From the NCBI RefSeq assembly GCF_046025915.1, contig NZ_JAQQFR010000001.1, positions 186,001 to 250,000 on the forward strand: a stretch of 64,000 nt of DNA, given 5' to 3'. A model generated the notes under the pieces. It was not told where the DNA came from, ran no database searches, and saw only the letters and a program-made list of their open reading frames with translations. Below, in pieces: positions 24,702-33,631 of the stretch (position 1 is its first letter; each line of letters opens with the position of its first letter). The stretch is from Herbaspirillum rhizosphaerae_A (GTDB lineage: Bacteria > Pseudomonadota > Gammaproteobacteria > Burkholderiales > Burkholderiaceae_D). A program made the position numbers and the translations under genes.

Positions 24702-26111
24702 TCAGAGAATTTCGTCGCGCAGCCAATACCAGCGATACAGCATGCTTTGTCCAAAACGGCGGAACGGTGCCGCCCATTCGCCCTGATCGGGAAACGGCAA
24801 GGGACTGTCGTAGATCGGCAAATCCATGCTCTTGTCGCGCAGGCCTGCGACGCGTTCGGCCATGCGCCGTCCCGCATGCGCGGAGAACGACACGCCGTTG
24901 CCACCGTAACCGAGTGCATAAAAAACCGATTGCTTCGGATCTGGCTGCACCACGCGCGGCATCATGTCATGGCTGACATCGACCCAGCCCCACCACGAAT
25001 AATCGATCTGGATGCCGGCCAGCGCCGGGAATTTTCGCGCCAGACCCTCGACCAGTAAACGGTAGTGCGTCTCGCGGTCGGCTTCGGCCCCGGCGATGGC
25101 GCTGCGGCTACCGATCTGTACCCGGTTATCCGGCAGCAGGCGGTAGTAGAAGCGCAAGGTTCTCGTATCGGTGATGGCCTGATGCGTCAGAAAGTTGGTC
25201 GCCTTGAGCTCTTCTGACGTCAGCGGACGCGTGACGATGGAGTTCGACAGCACCGGGAACAATCGATTTTTCAGCAACGGCGTCAGCCCCGGAATACCAT
25301 AAGCGCCGGTGGCAATGGCGACGGTGCGGGCACGTACGATGCCGCCCGGCGTGCGCAGATGATGCACGCCGTTTTTAGTCTCCCAGCCGATAACGGGGCT
25401 CGACGGATGCACCCGCGCGCCGAGTACGCGGGCTTTTTTCAGATAGCCGAAGGCTAGCTTGAGCGGATGCACGCAGATGCCTTCCGCTTCATGCATGGCG
25501 CCGGCCGCCTCCTGGTCGCCGCACCAGTCGCGCCGTACCTCATCGCTGCTGAGGATGCGCGTGTCGTAGCCGAATTGCTCGCGCATGATGCGCGCTTCGT
25601 TCTCCAGAAAAGCCATCTTCTTGGGACGATGCGCAATATAGAGATGTCCACCGGGCTGCGGATCGCAATCGATCTGCGCCACCAGATTCTTGAAAGTGTC
25701 GAAGCCGTAACGAATTTCTTCATCCAGGCGCAGCGCCGTCTTCAAACCCCAGCGCTCTATCCACTGCGACCGGTATAACCGGCCGCTGGCGTTTTGACCT
25801 TGCCCGCCGTTGCGGCTGGTGCAACCCCAGGCGACCTGATTGGCTTCCAGCACGGTGGCCCGGATGCCATGCTCCTGCGCCAGAAATAAAGCCGTCGCCA
25901 GCCCGGTGAAGCCGGAGCCGATGATCACCACATCGGCATCGACGTCGCCGCTGACGGGGCCGTCATGCTGCGGCGGCTCGCCTGCGGTCGCGACCCAATA
26001 GGTCGGTGCGTAGTCAGTATTGCGGCCGATGCTGGCGGACACCAGCGGATCGAAATGCTGGTCATAAGCTTGCGGCGGCACTTGGGCGAAAGCGGAATAC
26101 GGGCTGTTCAT
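24702..26111 (-). CDS. tauY: FAD-dependent oxidoreductase, probable taurine dehydrogenase large subunit
   Basis: A 469-residue DAO-family flavoenzyme. The FAD site is VVIIGSGFTGLATALFLA (about residues 60-77), the SRNGGQ motif of OrdL/PuuB-like amine oxidases follows, and YALGYGGNGVSFSAHAGRRM lies near the C-terminus. No signal peptide is seen. Position next to tauABC and tauR, and adjacency to a small SnoaL-like protein gene on the same strand, fits TauXY, which deaminates taurine to sulfoacetaldehyde. An alternative is a putrescine or other amine oxidase. Start 26111 is preceded by AGGAT. The gene converges on tauR with 26 bp between and has 38 bp between it and the small subunit gene. Confidence 0.68.
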   Translation of the reverse strand: MNSPYSAFAQVPPQAYDQHFDPLVSASIGRNTDYAPTYWVATAGEPPQHDGPVSGDVDADVVIIGSGFTGLATALFLAQEHGIRATVLEANQVAWGCTSRNGGQGQNASGRLYRSQWIERWGLKTALRLDEEIRYGFDTFKNLVAQIDCDPQPGGHLYIAHRPKKMAFLENEARIMREQFGYDTRILSSDEVRRDWCGDQEAAGAMHEAEGICVHPLKLAFGYLKKARVLGARVHPSSPVIGWETKNGVHHLRTPGGIVRARTVAIATGAYGIPGLTPLLKNRLFPVLSNSIVTRPLTSEELKATNFLTHQAITDTRTLRFYYRLLPDNRVQIGSRSAIAGAEADRETHYRLLVEGLARKFPALAGIQIDYSWWGWVDVSHDMMPRVVQPDPKQSVFYALGYGGNGVSFSAHAGRRMAERVAGLRDKSMDLPIYDSPLPFPDQGEWAAPFRRFGQSMLYRWYWLRDEIL

Positions 26112-26149
26112 GGCGAATCCTGTGAACCTGGCGGAAGAAGAAAAATCGA

Positions 26150-26566
26150 TCAGACCACAGCGGGCAGACGCGGACGGTCTTTGCGAAACACGTTCTTTTC
26201 CAGAATCTTGCCGTCGCGGAAAGTGAACAGATCGACACCATCGGATTCCGAGCGCGTCCCGTCAGCGGCGGTACCGGTGAACGTCCATTCCGAAACCCCG
26301 CGTTCGCCGCTGACCCAATGGCGGCCGTTACGCCATTGCGCATCCGGGAAATTGGTCCAGGCCGCGGCAAAGGCTTTGCCGACGGCAGCGTGGCCAACAT
26401 GGCGCGTGCCGCAGGCTTCCGGCCCGGCGGCGGTGAGGAAGACGCACTCCTCATGCATGAAACTCATCAGCGCCGGCAAGTCATGGCGGTTCCACGCGTC
26501 TGAAAACGCTTGCAGCATATCGACGCCAACGGCGTCGGAAGAAGGTGAGGATAAGGAATCTTGCAT
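26150..26566 (-). CDS. tauX: SnoaL/NTF2-like small protein, possible taurine dehydrogenase small subunit
   Basis: A 138-residue cone-shaped alpha+beta barrel protein of the SgcJ/ketosteroid-isomerase-like group. Diagnostic segments are the N-terminal helix FSDAWNRHDLPALMSFMHEE, the central GHAAVGKAFAAAWTNFPDA, and DGVDLFTFRDGKILEKNVFR near the end. It is transcribed just before the FAD oxidoreductase gene, with 38 bp between. A small subunit of this size in front of the flavoprotein is the arrangement I recall for tauXY, but the small-subunit assignment is from context. The ATG at 26566 has CAGGAG upstream; an in-frame extension to 26617 lacks one. Confidence 0.6.
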   Translation of the reverse strand: MQDSLSSPSSDAVGVDMLQAFSDAWNRHDLPALMSFMHEECVFLTAAGPEACGTRHVGHAAVGKAFAAAWTNFPDAQWRNGRHWVSGERGVSEWTFTGTAADGTRSESDGVDLFTFRDGKILEKNVFRKDRPRLPAVV

Positions 26567-26905
26567 GAACAGCTCCTGGGCTGACTGGATTGAAAAAGCG
26601 GACGCATTGCGCGTCACGGCGATGGAGACAGCCTAAAGGAGCGCTGGATCTATCCATAGAGCCAGGAACATGTTTTGATCAGGCCAGCAAATCAGAAGAA
26701 CGCTGACGGAACGCTGGCAAAAAGCTGACTTGAGTGTGACGAAATTGTCATGCGTTCGTCATGTTGGTGTTGAGCGGCGAGGCGCACACTGTGATTCACG
26801 ATGGACGCAGCCCCCTTTTTAACGCTTTAACGCATCAATGCTTCCCTTTAGCCATGCCGTCTGCATGGCTGACTGCGGCCATCGTCTGATATTTGGAGAA
26901 CTACC
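26567..26905. other. Intergenic region between probable tauX and DUF4148 gene
   Basis: About 340 bp separating divergently transcribed genes. It should contain both promoters. I see no conserved RNA, repeat or small gene. A GCATGCC-containing stretch at 26850-26880 has short internal symmetry but no terminator shape. Confidence 0.4.
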
Positions 26906-27181
26906 ATGCGTAAATTTCACATCGCCCTCGCCGTCCTTACCTTGAGCACCGCTGCCAGCGCTTTTGCAGAAGCACCGTATCCAGTCGACAAGCCGTTCAC
27001 ATCGACCGTCTCGCGTGCGCAGGTCAAACAAGACCTGATCCAGGCAGAACATCAGGGCCTGCTGTCGGAAGGCGACAACTATCCTGTCGTGTCGCAAGCA
27101 CCATCGTCGCTGAGCCGCAAGAACGTTCAACAGCAATTGCAGACTGCGCAGCACGGCGACACGCTCTATTCCGGCGCCTGA
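26906..27181 (+). CDS. DUF4148-family exported protein
   Basis: A 91-residue periplasmic protein. A signal peptide (1-22, cleavage after SAFA) precedes the DUF4148 core (FTSTVSRAQVKQDLIQAEHQ, then GLLSEGDNYP) and a repeat-like second half with the same spacing (SLSRKNVQQQLQTAQHGDTL). Such proteins are abundant in Burkholderiales and their function is unknown. Monocistronic, with a bidirectional terminator 100 bp downstream. Confidence 0.88.
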   Translation: MRKFHIALAVLTLSTAASAFAEAPYPVDKPFTSTVSRAQVKQDLIQAEHQGLLSEGDNYPVVSQAPSSLSRKNVQQQLQTAQHGDTLYSGA

Positions 27182-27280
27182 TCCGGCGGCACGCGTGCCG
27201 CTGCATCGATAAGCATCTCAGCAACATTGCAAGGGACATACACGCCGGACGGGGGGAAGGCGTGGTGTTCGTGCAGAATG

Positions 27281-27316
27281 AAAAAAGGCAGACCAACGAA
27301 TTGGTCTGCCTTTTTT
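27281..27316. terminator. Bidirectional terminator between DUF4148 gene and icd
   Basis: Arms AAAAAAGGCAGACCAA and complement around CGAA on the plus strand, which reads UUCG on the minus strand, a very stable tetraloop. Six A and six T flank the stem, so it serves both convergent genes. A second 9-bp inverted repeat (CGGATCTGC, 27323-27331 and 27340-27348) lies between it and icd. Confidence 0.9.
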
Positions 27317-27401
27317 GTTTTGCGGATCTGCCGGCTTGCGCAGATCCGTTTTGCTCTTTACTTCAAGCGGTACTTCAACTGCCTGCTTGAACGTTGCCTG
27401 A

Positions 27402-29636
27402 TTACTTGACGCTGCTCAGTGCTGCATTGAAAGTCGCGCTAGGACGCATGACTTCGCTGACCTTCTTCGGATCGGCCATGAAATAGCCGCCGATGTCGAC
27501 CGGCTTGCCTTGCACTGCCTTGAGTTCTGCAGTGATCTTGGCTTCGTTCTCTGTCAGTGTCTTGGCCAGCGGTGCGAACTTGGCTGCCAGTTCGGCGTCG
27601 TCCTTTTGTGCTGCCAGTTCTTGTGCCCAGTACATGGCCAGGTAGAAATGGCTGCCGCGATTGTCCAGCTCACCGGTCTTCGGCGATGGCGACTGATTGT
27701 TATCCAGCAGTTTGCCGGTGGCGTCATCCAGCGCTTTGGCCAGAACCTGTGCCTTCTTGTTGCCGGTCTTGATGCCCATGTCTTCCAGCGACACGGCCAA
27801 CGCCAGGAATTCACCCAGCGAATCCCAGCGCAGATGGTTTTCTTCCACCAGTTGCTTGACGTGCTTCGGCGCCGAACCGCCTGCGCCTGTTTCGTACATG
27901 CCGCCACCAGCCATCAGCGGAACGATCGACAGCATCTTGGCGCTGGTGCCCAGTTCCATGATCGGGAACAAGTCGGTCAGGTAGTCGCGCAGGATGTTGC
28001 CGGTCACCGAGATGGTGTCCAGGCCGCGGATGACGCGTTCCAGCGTGTAACGCATGGCGCGCACTTGCGACATGATCTGGATGTCCAGGCCCTTGGTGTC
28101 GTGATCCTTCAGGTAAGTCTCAACCTTCTTGATCAGTTCTGCTTCGTGCGGACGGTACGGGTCGAGCCAGAATACTGCCGGCATGCCGGAGTTGCGTGCG
28201 CGGGTGACGGCCAGTTTGACCCAGTCGCGGATCGGCTCGTCCTTGACCTGGCACATGCGCCAGATGTCGCCTTGCTCGACGTTTTGTGTCAGCAGCACTT
28301 CGCCTGTCGCCAGGTCGACGATATTGGCGACGCCGTCTTCAGCGATTTCAAATGTCTTGTCGTGCGAACCGTATTCTTCCGCTTTTTGCGCCATCAGACC
28401 GACGTTAGGCACGGTACCCATGGTGGTCGGATCGAAGTTGCCGTTGGTTTTGCAGAAGTTGATGACTTCTTGGTAGATACGGGCAAAGGTGCTTTCCGGG
28501 ATCACTGCCTTGGTGTCTTGCGGCTTGCCGTTGGCATCCCACATCTTGCCGCCGATACGGATCATGGCCGGCATCGATGCATCGACGATCACGTCGTTCG
28601 GTGCGTGCAGGTTGGAAATGCCCTTGGCCGAATCAACCATCGCCAGCGATGGACGATGTTCGTGACAGGCGTGCAGGTCACGGATGATTTCTTCTTTCTT
28701 CGACGACGGCAGTGTTTCGATTTTTTCGTACAGGTTGACCAGGCCGTTGTTGACGTTCACGCCCAGTTCGTCGAACAGCTTGCCATGCTTGGCAAACGCT
28801 TCCTTGTAGAAAATCTTGACGGCGTGGCCGAACACGATCGGGTGCGAGACCTTCATCATGGTTGCCTTGACGTGCAGCGACAGCATGACGCCGGTCTTGC
28901 GCGCATCTTCAAATTGCTCTTCGTAGAAATCGCACAGCGCCTTCTTGCTCATGAACATGCTGTCGATGATTTCGCCGGCCTTCAATGCAACCTTGGCCTT
29001 CAGGACGGTGGTCTTGCCGCTCTTGCCGATCAGTTCCATCTTGACGTCGCGTGCAGCGCCGATGGTCATGGACTTTTCGCCATGGTAGAAGTCGCCATGC
29101 GTCATGTGCGCAACGTGCGAGCGCGATGCCATGCTCCACTCGCCCATGCTGTGCGGGTGCTTGCGTGCGAAGCGCTTGATCGATGCCGGTGCGCGGCGAT
29201 CGGAGTTACCTTCGCGCAGAACCGGGTTCACGGCGCTGCCGAGCACTTTGGAATAGCTCTTCAGGATTTCTTTTTCTTCGTCGGTCTTTGGATCTTCCGG
29301 CACATCAGGGATGGCGTAACCACGCGATTGCAGTTCACGCACGGCGGCTTGCAGCTGCGGCACCGAGGCGCTGATGTTCGGCAGCTTGATGATGTTGGCG
29401 CTTGGATCTTGTGTCAGCTTGCCCAGCGCGGCCAGATTGTCTGGAACACGTTGTTCAGGTGTCAGACGATCCGGGAATTCGGCCAGAATACGCGTCGCCA
29501 CCGAGATATCGCTTTCCACGACATCGACGCCCACCGGTGCGGTGAAGGTTCGGATGATCGGCAGGAGGGAGTACGTCGCCAGCAGCGGCGCCTCGTCAGT
29601 AAGCGTATAGATGATGGTGGATTTATCTGTGGTCAT
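27402..29636 (-). CDS. icd: NADP-dependent isocitrate dehydrogenase, monomeric type
   Basis: Converts isocitrate to 2-oxoglutarate with NADP in the TCA cycle. At 744 residues it has the length of the monomeric IDH family, not the 45-kDa dimeric type. Recognisable family blocks include the N-terminal TDEAPLLATYSLLPIIRTF, LPNISASVPQLQAAVRELQS with substrate-binding Asn/Ser, GNSDRRAP, SHGEW-type MGEWSM, FWLDPYRPHEAELI with catalytic Asp, and LSIVPLMAGGGMYETGAGGS. The gene appears complete. Start 29636 follows AAGGACG; the frame is open for another 100 bp upstream without a ribosome site. A long open frame on the opposite strand is only a codon-bias mirror. Confidence 0.96.
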   Translation of the reverse strand: MTTDKSTIIYTLTDEAPLLATYSLLPIIRTFTAPVGVDVVESDISVATRILAEFPDRLTPEQRVPDNLAALGKLTQDPSANIIKLPNISASVPQLQAAVRELQSRGYAIPDVPEDPKTDEEKEILKSYSKVLGSAVNPVLREGNSDRRAPASIKRFARKHPHSMGEWSMASRSHVAHMTHGDFYHGEKSMTIGAARDVKMELIGKSGKTTVLKAKVALKAGEIIDSMFMSKKALCDFYEEQFEDARKTGVMLSLHVKATMMKVSHPIVFGHAVKIFYKEAFAKHGKLFDELGVNVNNGLVNLYEKIETLPSSKKEEIIRDLHACHEHRPSLAMVDSAKGISNLHAPNDVIVDASMPAMIRIGGKMWDANGKPQDTKAVIPESTFARIYQEVINFCKTNGNFDPTTMGTVPNVGLMAQKAEEYGSHDKTFEIAEDGVANIVDLATGEVLLTQNVEQGDIWRMCQVKDEPIRDWVKLAVTRARNSGMPAVFWLDPYRPHEAELIKKVETYLKDHDTKGLDIQIMSQVRAMRYTLERVIRGLDTISVTGNILRDYLTDLFPIMELGTSAKMLSIVPLMAGGGMYETGAGGSAPKHVKQLVEENHLRWDSLGEFLALAVSLEDMGIKTGNKKAQVLAKALDDATGKLLDNNQSPSPKTGELDNRGSHFYLAMYWAQELAAQKDDAELAAKFAPLAKTLTENEAKITAELKAVQGKPVDIGGYFMADPKKVSEVMRPSATFNAALSSVK

Positions 29637-30027
29637 GATGACGTCCTTGCTGTTGATGTGTCGGTTTTGCTTCTCTATGTGTTTATTCAGTGCAGCCGTT
29701 TGCCAAGGCCTGATTGTATTGGCGCTTCCTGTCGTCAATCTTCATTGCGCTGAAACAGTCTGAGGAGAGTGTTTCAAAGAAGAAATGTTGCCGTAAAAGA
29801 AAGTTAATTCCGCAAAACTCCGAGTCGCGGACGCTTTCTTTTCGGCGCACAACACAAAATCAGCCAGTAGTTTACATCGAAGCCGCCCTGAATGCCTTGA
29901 GAATTGGATTTTTGGCGTTGGCGAAGCCTTTTGCCGGAAAGCGACCGGCGCGGCAGCTTCGGCGATTTTGATGAAAAAATGGCAATTTTGCAGCGCAGAC
30001 AAGACCTGCGAACGCTGCCGACGGCAC
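29637..30027. other. Intergenic region upstream of icd
   Basis: About 390 bp between the icd start and the end of an AraC gene. It probably contains the icd promoter. A weak inverted repeat, AAAAGAAAG at 29795-29803 and its complement at 29834-29842, is the only structure I note. Open frames on both strands are short, have no ribosome site and show no protein-like composition. Confidence 0.4.
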
Positions 30028-31101
30028 TCAGTTTCTGAGTAGATCCACGCCCAGCGCCCGGAAATCCTGCGGCGCCATGCCGTAAGCCCGGCGAAATGCC
30101 CGCGTAAAGTCGGACGGGCTGCCGAATGACCAGCCGTAGGCGATTTCCATGATACTGACATGCGGCGCGGTGGCCAGTTCTTCCGCCGCTTCGCGCAGTC
30201 GCCGATTGCGGATGTAGGTGCCGATCCCGCCTTCATGCTCGAACATGCGGTACAAGGTCGGCCGTGGAATCGGGAAAGTCCGCAGGATCGCTTCCGTCGT
30301 CAGGTCGCCGTCGCGCAGGTTAAGCTCGATGAAATCCCGGATCTGATTGCGCGTCGCCGTTTGCACCGCCGCATGGGGACCTGTGCTGCGCCGCGTTTGC
30401 TTCTTGAAGGCTGCCAGGATCAGCCCCGCACACACGCGAATGGATTCCTCCGCCTGTTCCTGTGACATCGTCGGCAAGCCGGCACACAGGCTCGTCACAC
30501 GGTCGAGAATAAGTCGCGTCAGCGGTGTCGTATACCCGACGACCTGGCCGTGCAAGGATTCGGCATCGGGGATTTCTTGCTCCACCAGCGCGCGCGGCAG
30601 GAAGAATGCCAGCACCCGCGAATAGGTCGGACGCACCATGTGCATGGGCTGTCCCATGTCGAGCGCAAGAATGCCCGGCACGAACTGCGACGATTTCCTC
30701 TCCTTGACGGTGCCGATGGCGGTTTCCATGATGCCTTCCACGGCAACATGGAAAACGTAATCACGCACGCTGTCGCGCGAGATGCGGGCATTGGTGCGGG
30801 CCTGCGACAGGGCGTCGGTACGACTGTCGAGGTAAATCATGTCGCTCAGGACATAGGTATCGATCTCGCCCCTGAAACCGAACTCGCGCTGAACGCGCGA
30901 CACCGGGAAATCGAGAATGCGGCCGACATAGTCGCCCCAGGCCGGCGCCTGCAAGCCGCGGCTTTCGCCGGCTACGGTGAAATGCTGATGAATCACGCGC
31001 GGCATCGACGCCTGCAGTCCGGCATCGGGCAGAGGAAAGGCGTAGCGCTGCTGCTGGTTGGCGATAAGCCGACTCACGGCAGCGGAATAGCCTCTGCTCA
31101 T
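30028..31101 (-). CDS. AraC-family regulator
   Basis: A 357-residue transcription factor. The N-terminal 230 residues form an AraC-binding-domain-like sensor of the type found with 'AraC family, ligand-binding domain 14' regulators. Residues 255-350 carry the two helix-turn-helix motifs (TEAILRTFPIPRPTLYRMFE and MEIAYGWSFGSPSDFTRAFR, ending YGMAPQDFR). The effector is unknown. It is separated from icd by 390 bp and no target gene is obvious. Start assignment is uncertain because no clear ribosome site precedes ATG 31101; the next in-frame ATG (residue 33) is an alternative. Its DNA-binding domain is similar in sequence to the short AraC protein at 45247-45648. Confidence 0.88.
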   Translation of the reverse strand: MSRGYSAAVSRLIANQQQRYAFPLPDAGLQASMPRVIHQHFTVAGESRGLQAPAWGDYVGRILDFPVSRVQREFGFRGEIDTYVLSDMIYLDSRTDALSQARTNARISRDSVRDYVFHVAVEGIMETAIGTVKERKSSQFVPGILALDMGQPMHMVRPTYSRVLAFFLPRALVEQEIPDAESLHGQVVGYTTPLTRLILDRVTSLCAGLPTMSQEQAEESIRVCAGLILAAFKKQTRRSTGPHAAVQTATRNQIRDFIELNLRDGDLTTEAILRTFPIPRPTLYRMFEHEGGIGTYIRNRRLREAAEELATAPHVSIMEIAYGWSFGSPSDFTRAFRRAYGMAPQDFRALGVDLLRN

Positions 31102-31324
31102 GATCGGCAGATATGCAGATGAAACATGTCAGCAGCTAGGGCTGTTGCAGATTGCATGATGTCCTGAATAAATTGCTGGCTTCCCGGCATCGGAAAAATC
31201 AATGCCGAAAGGAAACTTCGAGAGATGCATTAACACCGGTTTAGTGTAAACAAGCAGCCCAGTGTGAGAAAGCCGGAACAGGGATGTTTTCCACGGGCAA
31301 TTCACGGGGGTATGTCCTCCCCGC

Positions 31325-32209
31325 TCAGATGCGCAGATGCTGGCTCATGTGATCGATGAATACGCGCAGCTTGGGCGAGGCATAACGGCTCGCCGGCCAC
31401 AGTATCCAGAACGTCACGGTGCGGTCGAGATAATCATCCAATACAGTCTGCAGCAAACCCTGATCAAGCGCATCGCGCACCAGGAAGGCAGGCAGAAAAG
31501 CGATACCTCGCCCCTGCAGCACCGAATACGCCAGCGGCTCGATGGTGTTGACGGTGATGGTTTCCGGCAGCACCAGCTCGGGATCGGTTTCTTCGCGGCG
31601 CAGAGGCCAGCGCTCCAGCTTGCCGGTGGCGGGAAAGCGATGCTGCAGGCAGGCGTGCCTGGTCAATTCGCTCGGATGGGTCGGCGTGCCGTGCTGTTTG
31701 AGATAGCCGGGCGTAGCCACCAGCACATGCGGGCAAGCACCCAGCCGGCGCGCCACCAGGCGCGAATCGGTCTGCTCGCCGGTGCGGATCACGATATCGA
31801 AGCCCTCTTCCACCACGTCCACCATGCGGTCCGACATGTCGATATCAAGATCGATGTCAGGATAGCGCGCCATGAAACTGTCGAAGATCGGCATCAGCAG
31901 ATTGACCAGTTGCGGCGCCCCCACGCGCAAACGTCCGCGCGGACTGCCGGCAGCATCCGACAACTCGGCCTCGGCGGCGTCGACTTCGCTGAGGATGCGA
32001 CGGCAGCGCTCCAGAAACAGCGCCCCTTCGGACGTCAGCGTGATACTGCGCGTGCTGCGATGGAACAACCGCACGCGCAACCGCTCTTCCATGCGCGCAA
32101 TGCTCTTGCCTACCGCCGACGACGACACGCCGAGAATACGGCCTGCTTCGGTAAAGCTGCGCGTCTCCGCGACCTGCACAAACATTGAAATACCGTTGAG
32201 GCTGTCCAT
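31325..32209 (-). CDS. LysR-family regulator
   Basis: A 294-residue LysR protein. The DNA-binding domain occupies residues 1-60 (MFVQVAETRSFTEAGRILGV, then SSSAVGKSIARMEERLRV) and the effector domain follows (GRLRVGAPQLVNLLMPIFDS). It belongs to the large DsdC/YafC-like group. It is divergent from the old yellow enzyme gene, with 221 bp between start codons, and is its likely regulator. In related arrangements LysR proteins of this kind respond to electrophiles or quinones through the enzyme they control; that is inference here. Confidence 0.9.
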   Translation of the reverse strand: MDSLNGISMFVQVAETRSFTEAGRILGVSSSAVGKSIARMEERLRVRLFHRSTRSITLTSEGALFLERCRRILSEVDAAEAELSDAAGSPRGRLRVGAPQLVNLLMPIFDSFMARYPDIDLDIDMSDRMVDVVEEGFDIVIRTGEQTDSRLVARRLGACPHVLVATPGYLKQHGTPTHPSELTRHACLQHRFPATGKLERWPLRREETDPELVLPETITVNTIEPLAYSVLQGRGIAFLPAFLVRDALDQGLLQTVLDDYLDRTVTFWILWPASRYASPKLRVFIDHMSQHLRI

Positions 32210-32430
32210 GATCCGGTTCCAAGGTGGAGTAAGTAACTAACACGTCCTGTTGGGGGATTTCCGTGAGGAAATCAAGCGAACGATTCAAGAACTATTGTCC
32301 GATATGTTGAGAAATCAGGGCTATTTTTCTTAAGTGATCGAGCGCCTATATTGCCTACACCGCACTTGCATTTGAAACCTGCACTGCGTCTTGCAGACAA
32401 CAACCTATCGAATCCAACAGTGAGCAAACC

Positions 32431-33567
32431 ATGTCCCAACTCTCTAAACTCCATACCGACGTCAACGTCGGCCCTTACGAAATCTCCCACCGCGTCGTGC
32501 TGGCGCCGCTGACCCGCATGCGTGCCGAAGCCGGCGCGATTCCCGGTGCGCTGATGGCCGAGTATTACGCACAACGCACCTCGCAGGGCGGCCTGCTGAT
32601 CGGCGAAGCCACCATCGCCGCCGCCAACGGCAACGGTTACCTCGGCGCGCCGGGCCTGTATGACGACAGCCAGATCGCCGGCTGGAAGCTGGTCACCGAC
32701 GCCGTCCACGCCAAGGGCGGCCGCATCTTCCTGCAGCTGTACCACGCCGGCCGTCAATCCAACAGCCAGCTGCAACCCGGCGGCGGCCAACCGGTCGCTC
32801 CCTCGGCGGTGGAACACGGCGGCGTCGCCTATACCGAAGCCGGCTGGGTTCCCAACACACCGGCGCGCGCACTGACGATTGCGGAAATCAGCGACCTCGT
32901 CGAGAGCTTTCGCACAGCCGCCGAACGCGGCGTGCAAGCCGGCTTCGACGGCGTGGAAATCCACGGCGCCAACGGCTACCTGTTCGACCAGTTTTTGCAA
33001 GACGGCAGCAACAAGCGTACCGACATCTACGGCGGCTCGTTTGAAAACCGCAGCCGCTTTCTGCTCGACGTCACGCGCGCACTGATCACAGTCTGGGGCA
33101 GCAAGCGTGTCGCCGTGCGCCTCGGCCCGAGCGGCACCTGGGGCGACATGTCCGACAGCAATCCGCAAGCCTTGTTTGCTTACGTCGCGCAGCAACTCTC
33201 CGCGCTCGACCTGGCCTACCTGCATCTGATCGAGCCGCGCGTGCTCGGCAACGTCGACGACGACAGCAAAGACCCGGCACCGGTCGCGGCCCAGCTCATG
33301 CGCAAACATTACAAAGGCCTCCTCATTGCGGCGGGCGGCTTCAAGGGCGATACGGCGGAAGCGATCCTGCAAGCGGGCGACGCCGATCTGGTTGCTTTCG
33401 GCCGCGACTTCATCGCCAATCCGGACCTGCCGGAGCGCCTGCGCAACGGCTGGGCCTTAAACCCGTATGATCGTCCTACTTTCTTCGGCGGCACCGACGT
33501 CGGCTATACCGATTATCCCTTCCACGTGAGTCACGAAGTCAACGCAGACACAGCACTGGCGGCATAA
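32431..33567 (+). CDS. Old yellow enzyme-type alkene reductase
   Basis: An FMN-dependent, NAD(P)H-using ene-reductase of 378 residues that reduces activated double bonds, maleimides or nitro compounds. Family residues are visible: APLTRMRA near residue 25 (FMN contact Thr28), the HGAN motif at 178-181 with the substrate-anchoring His and Asn, Tyr183, and LIAAGGFKGDTAEAIL near 315 with AFGRDFIANPDL (phosphate binding). It resembles NemA/XenB-type enzymes. It is divergent from a LysR gene and is followed by an aldo/keto reductase gene 64 bp downstream, with a terminator-like hairpin between. The pair suggests detoxification of reactive carbonyls or enones. Confidence 0.93.
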   Translation: MSQLSKLHTDVNVGPYEISHRVVLAPLTRMRAEAGAIPGALMAEYYAQRTSQGGLLIGEATIAAANGNGYLGAPGLYDDSQIAGWKLVTDAVHAKGGRIFLQLYHAGRQSNSQLQPGGGQPVAPSAVEHGGVAYTEAGWVPNTPARALTIAEISDLVESFRTAAERGVQAGFDGVEIHGANGYLFDQFLQDGSNKRTDIYGGSFENRSRFLLDVTRALITVWGSKRVAVRLGPSGTWGDMSDSNPQALFAYVAQQLSALDLAYLHLIEPRVLGNVDDDSKDPAPVAAQLMRKHYKGLLIAAGGFKGDTAEAILQAGDADLVAFGRDFIANPDLPERLRNGWALNPYDRPTFFGGTDVGYTDYPFHVSHEVNADTALAA

Positions 33568-33577
33568 GTTGAGCAAT

Positions 33578-33616
33578 GCAGCTATGCGAACGCACGCATA
33601 GCTGCTCTTTTTATTT
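33578..33616 (+). terminator. Intrinsic terminator after the ene-reductase gene
   Basis: Inverted repeat GCAGCTATGCG, loop AACGCA, complementary arm, followed by TCTTTTTATTTTT. It lies 10 bp past the ene-reductase stop and just before the aldo/keto reductase gene, so it would reduce but perhaps not abolish co-transcription. Confidence 0.82.
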
Positions 33617-33631
33617 TTCGGAGAATCTGAC

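Noticed and set aside
27510..29753. A 747-codon open frame opposite icd
   Set aside because: It is the antisense mirror of a GC-rich, strongly biased gene. It has no ribosome site and no recognisable domain.
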